DNA from: Prorocentrum cordatum
Lineage: Eukaryota; Sar; Dinophyceae; Prorocentrales; Prorocentraceae
Direction of reading: 5' to 3'
Assembly (NCBI GenBank): GCA_963575745.1
Contig: CAUYUJ010019337.1
Coordinates: 336,794 to 400,793, forward strand
DNA length: 64,000 nt
In this document: one piece after another, positions 49,911-59,012 of the stretch
Position numbering within the stretch: the stretch's first letter is position 1
Layout: each line of letters opens with the position of its first letter
Notes under the pieces: generated by a model
The model's database searches: none
What the model saw: the letters and a program-made list of their open reading frames with translations, nothing else
Told to the model about the DNA's origin: nothing
Translations under genes and position numbers: made by a program

Positions 49911-51520
49911 TGGCAGCATCTCATCCCTCTCCCTTCCCTTCATTCTTTCCCTCCCTTCGTATCGCGAATGGATGCTGCCTCAGCACCTCCCTCCTGCCGA
50001 GTATCTCTCGGCGAATGCTGCCCATCAGAGGTGCGCACCTCTGCGGACAGCTACCGCGCCTTAGTGCTTCTTGGCTGTGCAAGATACTACTTCTCCTTCC
50101 CTCGAGCACCTCCCTCCCCCTCTTACCACGTGTCGGCGAATCCCGCTAACACTAAGAATCTCTAGGCGGCAATGCCAGCCTCTCCCTCTTGGTCCGCTCC
50201 GACACGGCCGCCTTGCAGCGCGGCACTGCCATTTTGGCCCTCTTCCTACTCATCCCGCTCATATCCATGGCTAAGCCATGCTCCCAGGTGGCCGTTCCTG
50301 AGGCCAGCTGTGCTGCTCTTCGGTCTTTCAGCGCTGCCCGCATAGGGCAACGCCTAGCTGGCGCGCTTAGCGACTCTCGCACGGCACCGATCCCTTCTCT
50401 TCCTCTTTTTCCCCCTCCCTCCTCTTCGGTGCCAATACCTCCCCCGCCCAACATGCAGGTCCAATGGCGAAGAATCGCTTTTGCTTGCGGACGGACCAGG
50501 AGCGGAGATCCTTTGTAGTGCCCGCTAGGCGGGCTCTGTCTGCCGCCTAGCCGACCTGCGGCCGCCCCGCTCAAGCTACTTGCAACGAGCTAAGTGAAGT
50601 CAAAGCCATGCCCCCAGCGCCGAGCCCGACGAGCTACCCTTCTTCGACGACGCGCGCGACGCGCTGCTGCCCGACAGCGCATGCGAAGAGTTTGAGGATG
50701 GGCAGGGGGAGGCGGAGGATCCTGGCGCTGATGATGGTCAGGGTCTTCGTACTGCTCATGACAGGAGCACTCTTGAGACTCGCGCTCGTTGCGTTGACGA
50801 TGGCGGGCGTGGATCGCGCCGGCGATGTAGTCGACCCTGGCAGCAGCGAGAGCGAAGTCCATGACGCCTGATCCGACGCCCTGCCCGATGTTAGTGCCTG
50901 GTACAATCCGACGCCTTGTTCATAGACGATATGCCTGCGGGGTGACAACCTGTCGTCTCGCCAACCCGTCGGCCCCTGGTCCTCCGTGGACACGCGGGAG
51001 CGGCCAGGCGCCTGGAGGGGAGCATGCGGTGCGCCGCGGCCAGTTGTATCGCGTGGCACTGGCGGGAGTGGCAATCCTCGGAGTGGCAATCCTGCGAGCC
51101 CTACCAAGATTGCGAGATTACGAGCTGCGAAGGTTTCGCGCCGACCAGCGTCCTGGTCTGGTGGCGAAGCTCAACAAGGCCACGCGTGGCAGGTAGATCA
51201 CACTCGGGCTGCACATTGCTAGCTGTCTGAATGCGACTATGCCTCAATACTCTTGCAGGTGCGCTGTTTTGAGACGCATTGTCGGCCAAGCACTCGTGGC
51301 GTTCGCTGGAGCGGGCTGGAGCGGGCTCGGTAGAATGCCGCCGAGGGCCCTCAAGGTCTAAGAGGTCGCCATCATCGCCCCCTCGGTCGGGGGGTCTTGG
51401 GTTCCTCAATTGGAGCTCAGGCCCCTCGTGCGGGCCGTGCACGCACGAGCGGCACCCGTCGCGCGGCCAGGATCAAAAGGACCGTCCCTGGGCTCCGTGC
51501 TGTCGGGCGCCAACGACGGT
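49911..51520. other. Anonymous DNA
   Basis: About 1.6 kb of ordinary-complexity sequence. A small duplication GGAGTGGCAATCCT stands at about 51,065 and 51,079. Several 60-110 codon frames exist on both strands, none with a recognisable domain or clear bias. Confidence 0.4.
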
Positions 51521-51522
51521 AC

Positions 51523-51715
51523 CTACATATATATATGTATATATATATATATAGATATCGAAACCAATTGCCCTAGCCAGCCCAACCAGTCAACCCAACC
51601 AACCAGCCACCCAAACAACTCAACCGGCTCAACCAGCCCAACCAGCCACCCCGCAACCCCAGCCAACCCGCCACCCCGCCAACCCGCCCACCCCCGCCGC
51701 CTGCCCTCCGTCACC
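51523..51715. repeat. (TA)n and CCAACCAGCC-type repeats
   Basis: AT repeats at 51,527-51,558, followed by degenerate CCAACC / CCAGCC / CCCGCC units to 51,710. Confidence 0.85.
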
Positions 51716-51894
51716 GTCGAGAGGGGGGGGAAGTGTTTCTTACAAGCGAAAACCACAAAAATCACCCTCCCGGGGTCCGGCGGGACAGCGGGGGGAGGGG
51801 AAATCGCGCCGTACTATGCGGGAGCGGGATTCGCGCCCGAGGTGCCCAAGGACGATTTGGGGCCTCAAATGCGACACTGTCGTCACTTTATTAC

Positions 51895-52230
51895 CTTTCA
51901 CCGCGCTCCCCTTCTCAACGGAAAGGCTCCCATCCGTGAAACTGTCGTCATTTTTCAGCCCCCGCGAGAGGCTTCTTAGAGGCCCCCAGAGGCTCCAGGA
52001 GGGCCCATGGCGGCCTCGGGAGTGCCTAGGAGACTCCGGAGGGCCCCAGGAGGACCCATTCTGCACCGCGCCCCCCTTCTCAACGGAAAGGCCCCCATGC
52101 GTGAAATTGTTTTCATCATTCCGCCCCCGCGAGAGAGTTCTTAGAGGGCCCACGGAGGCTCCAGGAGGGCCCATGGCGGCCCCGGGAGAGCCCACGAGAT
52201 CTCAAGAGCCCCCCCGAGGACCCATTTTGA
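51895..52230. repeat. Tandem duplication, ~167-bp unit x2
   Basis: CACCGCGCTCCCCTTCTCAA (51,899), CCCCCGCGAGAGGCTTCTTA and AGGAGGGCCCATGGCGGCC recur in order at 52,066. Copies differ at roughly one base in ten. A CCAGGAGGCC-rich tail to 52,360 follows. Confidence 0.88.
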
Positions 52231-52375
52231 ATTACACTCAGGGAGCTCCAGAGGGCCCAGGAGGCTCCAAGAGGCCCCAAGAGGCCCCGAAGAGCCCAAA
52301 CAGGCCACAGGACCCCCAGCACTCTCTAGGAGAGCCACGGCGACACCAAGAGGCTCCAGGACGGGCGTCATTCCC

Positions 52376-52625
52376 TCTCCTCCTCCTCCTGCTCGTCGTC
52401 GTCATCCGTCTCCTCATCCGTCCTGCTTCAAATCCTTCCTCCCCCTCTTCCTCCTCCTTCTCCTCGTCTTTCTCCTCCTCCTCCTCCTCCGCCTCCTCCT
52501 CTTCCTCCTCCTCCTACCTCATCCGTAGCCTCGATGGCTCCGATAGCGCCGTGCGCGAGATCCGCCTCCTCCCCATCCGTCCTCCTCCCTCCTCCCTCCT
52601 CCCTCCTCCCTCCTCCCTCCTCCCC
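52376..52625. repeat. (TCC)n tract
   Basis: TCC repeats at 52,376-52,390 and 52,437-52,520, and a CTCCCTC heptamer run at 52,575-52,625. Confidence 0.9.
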
Positions 52626-52909
52626 TCTCTCGGGAGCGTGACAAAGAGGCCCTCCGAGGATAATTTCACGACAACAAGGGCGCCGACCCGATGAACAGAC
52701 ACCACGTCGGGGCTCTGGGAACGGAGTCGAAGACGAAACCTCGAATAACTTAGTCTTCGATGTTCGGGGCATTTTTCTGACCACCTGCGAGCCTTGTGGA
52801 AGTTTCCGAGAGCCTCAGGGGTGGACGTCTGGCGCAAGAACACGAGTGGAGGAGGAGACAACACGACGCTTGGTTTCTACCCCCGTGAGGGGCGTTACAG
52901 GGTGTACAT

Positions 52910-53017
52910 TTATAAATATATATATATAGAGAGAGAGAGAGAGGAAGAGACAGAGAGAGAGAGAAGAGAGGAGAAGGAGACAAGAGAGAGGGGGAAGGAG
53001 CACGAGGAGGAGGAGGA
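52910..53017. repeat. (TA)n-(GA)n-(GGA)n tract bounding composite repeat copy 3
   Basis: AT repeats at 52,913-52,928, GA repeats to about 52,990, and GAGGAGGAGGA directly before module A. Confidence 0.92.
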
Positions 53018-53885
53018 CCAGTGCAAAACCAAGACTCATCAAGGATGTTGGAATAAACCCTCCCTCCAAGCTCCCTCTTCACAGGCTCCATACAAGGGTT
53101 CACTTCCACTGAAGAAAACACCCGGTGGGGAGACAACGGTTTGAAGATCCTGAAGGGTGCCAAAACAACACTACGCTCGGGACTCCAACGTCAGGAATCA
53201 ACGTGACTGTTACGACTTGACGATCCTGAATCGTGCCAGAACACCATTCCTGTGACTTCAACACCGCGAATCAACAAAACTGTTACGCCGTGGCAATCCT
53301 GAATCGCTCCAAAACATAATTTCTAGTACGCTAACCATGGGAATCCGTGAAACTCTTGCTGAGACGAATGTGCGCGGCCCAATGGCGAGAGCCACATTTT
53401 GAAAAATAGCCGCCCTCAACCCAAGGAACTCTTGCAAATGTTTAAAGCGAATGTGCGCGGCGCTATGGCGAGAACCACATGTTAAAAACCGCCCGCCTTC
53501 GATCCGTGAAACTTTGGTAAAAACTTGAAACGAATGCGCGCGGCGCTGAAGCGAGAACCACATGTTGAAAACGACCCGCCCTCAATCCGTGAAACCATTG
53601 CAAATGTTTAAGACGAGTGCACGCGGTGCTCAAGTGAGAGCCACAGATTGATAACCACCCGCCATCAATCCCTGAAACTCTTGCATGTGTTGAAACGAGT
53701 GTGCACAGCGCTAATGCAAGAGCCACATTTTCGAAGCGGACGCGCCCTCCATCTACGAACATCTTGCCAATGTTGAAGCTTCGGGCTCATAAATGGTCAG
53801 GATATCTCAGACGAAACGCCCAGCCCGCTCTTCCGACTGGCCTCGGGATGCGACAGAGAGGAGTTATTCATCAAGAAACAGACCT
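53018..53885 (+). mobile_element. Composite dispersed repeat, copy 3 (plus orientation)
   Basis: Most complete copy. Module A: ACCAGTGCAAAACCAAGACT to AATAAACCCTCCCTCCAAGC (53,018-53,085). Module B: about 2.5 units of ~74 bases with CCTGAATCGTGCCAGAACAC (53,150-53,325). Module C: five ~83-base units marked GAGCCACATTTT-like at 53,389, 53,472, 53,555, 53,638 and 53,720. Module D: CAGACGAAACGCCCAGCCCG and GGATGCGACAGAGAGGAG (53,809-53,865). A GGA tract follows at 53,890. Confidence 0.85.
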
Positions 53886-53935
53886 GAACAGGAAGAGGAG
53901 GAGCAGCAGCAGCAGGAAGGGGGAGGAGGAGAACT
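53886..53935. repeat. GGA/GCAGCA tract after composite repeat copy 3
   Basis: GGAAGAGGAGGAGCAGCAGCAGCAGG-type sequence, at the position where copies 1 and 2 also have a GGA/TCC tract. Confidence 0.85.
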
Positions 53936-54160
53936 CCGACCCTCCACGGCCCAGGCCGCGGGGACGTCCCCTGTCCTCGGGGCCACCGAGGGCGTTGGGG
54001 AGACGGTCGCCGTCATCGGGCTGGGGCCGCGGCCTGGCCCAGCGGGCCGCGAGGGCGAGGGCCGGCGGCCAGGTCGCCCCTCGCCCCCCCTCCCCCCATC
54101 CCAAGACCTCCACGTGTGGAAAAACATCAAGCGGATGGTGTCGCCACGTTCGGCCTCCGA
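53925..54160 (+). other. Coding-like island, possible exon
   Basis: A plus frame reads LGATEGVGETVAVIGLGPRP then GPAGREGEGRRPGR and ends DLHVWKNIKRMVSP, mostly with G/C-ending codons. No domain recognised; a minus frame is also open. Confidence 0.25.
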
Positions 54161-55200
54161 GGGCCCTCGAAGGGCCCGGGGACTGTCAACAAACGACTCG
54201 GGATGCAAATCCGGCACTGGGGAGAGGGTCGGGACTTCCTGGGACGCTGTATTGAAAAATCAAGACACGGGATCTTTGGGAAACACCATCAATGACGCGC
54301 CGCCCTTGGGAAACCCATCAGCGTGTTACTGTTGAAGACATGACAGGCCTTCGGGCAAAAGCGGAAGAGACAACACGCCTACAGACTCCCGACGGCAGCA
54401 TGTCATTGGTACTCTTCTCCTCTGCCGACGGACTCCTCCTCCCTCCTCACCTCCACCTGCCCCCCGCCCTCGCCCTGCACACCTCCACCCTCCGCCCTCC
54501 CCATCTCCGACCCGAACATCGATCGTCGCACACGTTCTGTCTCCAACTGTTTGCACGTTTCGGCTTAATGAACGTTTGTTTCTTCTTGGACGCCTTCCCA
54601 GACTTCCAACGTAGTGAAATAAACGCGGCGCGACCCCCAAGTAGGCAGACAAGCATGCTTGGCATTGCTTGGCATCAATTTGCTTTGCTTGGCGTTGCTT
54701 GGCGTTGCGGTGAATTGCATTGGTTTGCGTTGTTTGGCGTCTCGCATTGCTTGGCTTAAAATGGTTTTGCTTGGCAATCCTTGACAATGTTTTGCATTGC
54801 CTGGTGCCGCTTGGCATTGCTTGGAATTGCTCGTCGTTGCCTGCCATTGCTTCACATTACTTCGCATTGCTTGACATTCCAGAACCAAGTAGATCCAGGC
54901 AAACACCCGGAATCCCAGGCAACGGGACAATTCGGGAAATCCTGGGGACCGCCTCTGAAATTCACATCGCACCCACCTGTTCCTTTCAAAACACCAGAAA
55001 GAACCTAGGCAAAGCCAAAGCAAAAACGCAAGACAGATGTTTGTTCGTTTCATCGTCTGGGGCCCTTACTGGGAACCAGGACCGTCAGAGAACGACCCGT
55101 GATGATAAGCCCGCCCCTGGGAAAGAGCTTGGAGGACCTTGGGGCACCCCGTATGGAAAAACTGGACGATGGATCTCTGGGAGGAAGTGGCAGGCAGCGA
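54160..55200. repeat. Diverged direct repeat pair, ~110 bp, ~910 bp apart
   Basis: 54,180-54,285 (GACTGTCAACAAACGACTCG; GTATTGAAAAATCAAGACAC; GGGATCTTTGGGA) aligns with 55,078-55,190 (GACCGTCAGAGAACGACCCG; GTATGGAAAAACTGGACGAT; GGATCTCTGGGA). Both frames translate to similar peptides (QQTTRDANPA and QRTTRDDKPA), so this may be an old duplicated exon or a repeat family. Confidence 0.6.
54650..54885. repeat. (GCTTGGCATT)n decamer repeat
   Basis: GCTTGGCATT and variants (GCTTGGCGTT, GCATTGCTTG) repeat about twenty times. Period is near 10 bases, one helical turn. Confidence 0.88.
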
Positions 55201-55361
55201 AGAGGCATGCCAGGTGGCACTCAGGGAGGACGCCACGAGGGGAGCAGGAGGACGCCAGCTGCACACCTGCATTGGTCCTGGCCGCGCATGCGCCAACCAT
55301 GGGCCTGGGGCTGGCCCGGCCAAGATCGGTGCTTGCAGGACGAGAAGAAAAAATGTATAAA

Positions 55362-55510
55362 CTTTCGGAGTTCCGCGCGCTGCTTTCTTGGATCTGCGCT
55401 GCGCCCCCCTCCTTGGGGTGCGGAGCGCGCCATGGGGTGGCGCTGGAGGCGCCGCCAGGGGGGGGGCCAGCGCCGATCCGAAAAATCCGCGCGGAGTTTC
55501 AGAAGTTCAT
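55362..55510. mobile_element. Foldback family F2, copy 3
   Basis: Left TTTCGGAGTTCCGCGCGCTG and, read inward from the right, AACTTCTGAAACTCCGCGCG then GATTTTTCGGATCGGCGC. Core GCGGAGCGCGCCATGGGGTG, GGCGCTGGAGGCGCCGCCAG. The trailing CATACTTATGCAGTTTG resembles the CATGCTGATGCAGTTCTT after copy 1, so the family may extend past 55,510 to about 55,540. Confidence 0.72.
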
Positions 55511-55544
55511 ACTTATGCAGTTTGTTTTTGTTCGAGTGCTGGCG

Positions 55545-56030
55545 CGTAGCGCTGGTGTTTGCGCGTAGCGCTGGCGCGGCCGATGTCTGCAGCAAGACGA
55601 GGGCAGGGGGAGGACAAAGCGGGGGCGAAGCAAGGCGGAAATCTCTGAGAGCCAGCAGACGCAGGCAATGCGCCGGGTACCGCGGCGGCCCCAGAACGCT
55701 TCTTTCGGAACACTCCACGGGGTCGAAGGCTTGTCCGCCAGTCAATGTTCCTCCCCTCCCTCCTCTCAGAGTCACTCTGTTCACCGCCCTGTTTCACTGC
55801 GGCTTGGCCTCCTGAACAGACCACTCGCTTTCCGTCTTCCTGCTCACGTCCTCTGGTAAAGCACCGCCCTGCTTACCCCGCGCCTCCTGCTTCTCGTCCG
55901 CAACGCGGGCCCCTAGACGTCTCCACTCTAAGCCTACGGGGCTGTCTCTTCGTCGCGGGCCGCGTGTTGTCGGTGGACTCAAGGCCCGAGAACGGCCCCC
56001 GAAGGCCGAAATTCGAATAGTAATCCTGGC
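55545..56030. other. Anonymous GC-rich DNA
   Basis: Contains a small duplication CGTAGCGCTGG (55,546 and 55,564). No gene recognised. Confidence 0.4.
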
Positions 56031-56032
56031 GT

Positions 56033-56710
56033 TTGCACTCGCCTCTCACGGCCCTGGGGGGGGGAGGAAGAAGCCTTCCCCAGACGAGTCGGGGGTGCGG
56101 ACCCGACCCACCTGCCCCCGCAGCGCGCGGCCTCTCCGAGGCAAAAAAAAAAAAGACGCCGGTCGGGCCCTTGGGGGAGCACCGCCCCCCCGCCCCCAGG
56201 GTGGGTTGGGCGGGCCAACGACAGCACGCGGTCACGATGGACCAGAAGAGATGGCCCCATTGGGCCAGTGAGCGCAGCAATGGGCCACCATACGTGGCCA
56301 CTATGGACCGAGAAACGAAACACGGCACCGCACTTATACCCCGCCCCAGTATCAGGCGGAAGAAGCACAGCACGGCACAACACCGCACAACGCAAGCGGG
56401 AGGCGGACGCGGGTCGGTCAGCGCGCGGCCGACCAGCCGAGCGAGGGCGCCCCCGCGGCCAGCCGCGGGGTCGTCTCCAGCTCAGGCGGATTGTTTCCAA
56501 GCAATAACTCCTCTATTCCGACCCCACATATGCCGGCGCTTGCACTCGCCTCGCACGGCCCTGGTGGGGGGGGAGCCTTCCCCCAGGAGCGGAGGGTGCG
56601 GACCCGACCCATCTGCCCCCGCAGCGCGCGGCCTCTCCGAAGCCAAGCGGGCAGACGCCGGTCGGGCCCGCGGCGGGGCACCACCCACTGCAACGGCGCT
56701 GCCGCGGGCC
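56033..56710. repeat. Direct repeat pair, ~150 bp, ~506 bp apart
   Basis: GCACTCGCCTCTCACGGCCC, GTGCGGACCCGACCCACCTG, CCCCCGCAGCGCGCGGCCTC and GACGCCGGTCGGGCCC (56,033-56,180) recur at 56,539-56,690 with good identity. The left copy has A12 (56,144-56,155) in place of GCCAAGCGGGC. Confidence 0.88.
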
Positions 56711-57740
56711 ACGCCCGGCCTGCCCCCGCGCGCCGGGGCGCGCCCACGCGTGCGCCGTGCAGTCACGACCCCCAGACTGGGCAGGGTGCTTAAACATCGC
56801 CATCGTCGCCGGACGACCCCGCCCAGCGGGCTTCGACGACCGATTGTCGCTCGAGCTGGGAAACGTTCAAGCATTTCATCCACGCGGGCTGACGCCACCC
56901 GCCCGCGCGAAGGAGGTCGGAGACAGGGCCCCCCCGGCTGCCACGCCCCGCGCGCGCCCGCGCCTGAACACGCGACCGCCAAATGACACCGCGCCACGGC
57001 GCCTCATTGCGCCCAGCGCGCGGCGCAGCCGAGCACGCGCTGCGCCCGACGGCCACGCGGCCCAGATGGGCTGGCGAGCTGGCACACCACTTAGCCAGGC
57101 CCCAAAAACGCGCGCGGGACAAGTGACCGCGCACGCGTCGCACCAGCACTGCCGCGACAACACCGAGCGGCTCTCGCGGTTCTTTCTCCTGGAGAGGGGC
57201 AGCTCGATCTGTTGATCGCCGACGACGAACGCGGAGGCCGCGCAAGCTGCGGCCGCGCCATCTTCAACCCGCACCGCGGGCAGGGCCTCCGAAGGTAACC
57301 GAGGGGGAATGCTTAGGCCGCCAGGCACAACACTGCGAAACGCGGCCCTGAAGGGCCGCGCGCGCCCTCGCTTGCCAGCCCGAGCGCTTCTCGATGGCTC
57401 TCCTAGCGGCGCGAACCGCTGGGCGCCCGAAGACTTCCACGGGCCTTGCGCGCCGACGGCCACCTCGGGCAAGCGCGCGCGAAGCAAGAGCATGAGAAGG
57501 GGGGCGCGCCCGCGCGCCACGAGGCACGCATTCTCAACGCAAGTCGCGCAGCTGCTGAAAGTGCCAGCGCACCTGAAGGTCGCGGAACACAGAATCAGCC
57601 CCGAGGGCGGGCGGCAATTCTCTCCCGCATCGCTTTAGGACGCCCCTTGCACATGCCATCCAGCACTCGAACCCGCTGCTGAGCGCTGGCAACGAGCGCG
57701 GGCGCGCGCCCAGGAGCGCGCCCACCTGGGCTCTCCGCGC
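56711..57740. other. GCGC-rich domain 1, no gene recognised
   Basis: About 1 kb very rich in GCGC and CGCG words and open in many frames because TAA/TGA/TAG are rare. No frame stands out. Composition matches 62,600-64,000. Confidence 0.5.
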
Positions 57741-58080
57741 CCACGCTCTTTGGGGCATTGGATTGGGGTGGTATAGCACATGGGTGGTATATGGATTTTT
57801 TTAAAAAGGATTTTCAGATATGTTGCTGGGCTATACCACACCGTCCAACATTTGCGAGCATCACATCAACGATGTTACAATCAGAAGGCTGAGCCCCACT
57901 ATTATGCTTAGTTGATCCTGGCGGAGCGGCGAAACCTTAGCTATTATCCGATATGCGTCTGAAGAGGAACTGCCTGATCTCACTATTGCTCCGTGCCCAC
58001 GATCATCGCTCTGTTGTCCGTCTGCATGTATGTCCGCATCGTCCTTACTACGTTCTGAGACACTTCATCCTCATCTTTTG
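57741..58080. other. AT-richer anonymous DNA with a small hairpin
   Basis: TGGTATAGC (57,769-57,777) and GCTATACCA (57,829-57,837) can pair across about 50 bases. The segment is clearly lower in GC than its flanks. Nothing else recognised. Confidence 0.4.
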
Positions 58081-58094
58081 GTATGTTAATTGTT

Positions 58095-58190
58095 CTCTTC
58101 CTCCTCCTGTTTCTTCCTCCCTCCTCCTCCTTACCTCCTCCTTCTCCTCTTCCTCCTCCCTCTCCCCCCTCCCTCCTCCTCCTCGTTTGG
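58095..58190. repeat. (TCC)n tract
   Basis: Imperfect TCC/CTCCC repeats ending at a short G run. Confidence 0.9.
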
Positions 58191-58199
58191 AAAGGGGGG

Positions 58200-58960
58200 G
58201 GGAAGGGAATGCAGCTGATCCCCAGGAGCAGCACCTTCGTGAGAGGGCATGTGGCAATGCAGCTGTGAGCATCGTCTGGGATAGTACATGAAGAAACCCA
58301 CGAGTAGGCCGTGAAGTTTCACATAGAGACTTGCGCTTCCACCAAGGGAGGTCAAACAAAGACCCATCAAACAACAATGAGTTTCAATCGAGATCCCGTG
58401 AGGCAGCCGTGAGGTTTCAGACCGAAACCCAGGGAGGGATGAGTCAACATGGAAGGGGGGGTCAAACCCATGCGCCTTGGAACGGCTACCTGCCCCCCTT
58501 AGTTGTTTCCCATTGTTTTCCAGCGAGCTGGCAGCCAGCCACCACCGTTCAGACTGCGGTGGCTGGGATGTCCCAGGAAGCCGCACGGCGCGGCCCCCTA
58601 AATAAACAGAAAGCGTGCTGGCACAGCGACTGTCACCGTCGCTGTGCGAAACTCGTGGGCTGCGAGGGCGTGGAGGATAGGTTGATGGCTCCTATGTTCA
58701 CTGTTTACCGTTCCGTTCAAACGTACTCCCAACATTGCGTACGAACGATTTCTTAAACCACTATCTACTCGAAGCCAACATCGCGAGGCAATGAGCTCAT
58801 ACGTGTGATTTTTTCGGGCCCTCGGACCCCTGATACTTAAGCGTCAGCACCTACAACGAATCAAAAACTAAACCTGAAATCATTGGAACCCCATGTTATC
58901 AAATCTGGAGGTCATGGACTGCATGGAGGAGGGAGGTGGAGGTGAAGCTGGCCCTCCAGG
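58200..58960. other. Anonymous DNA
   Basis: No gene recognised. It would be the 3' flank of the gene at 59,013-61,311. Confidence 0.4.
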
Positions 58961-59012
58961 GCCAGCTCCGACTTGCAGCGCAACCTGGCGCCTCACCCCG
59001 CCTTGAAGTTGT

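Noticed and set aside
50229-50241. GCCATTTTGGC at 50,229 as a spliced-leader relic
   Set aside because: The 11-base core matches but the flanking leader bases do not (13 of 21 overall). Kept only as a weak curiosity.
57910-57925. TTGATCCTGGCGG as the start of an 18S rRNA gene
   Set aside because: Only a 9-base resemblance to the conserved 18S start; the following sequence is not rRNA-like.
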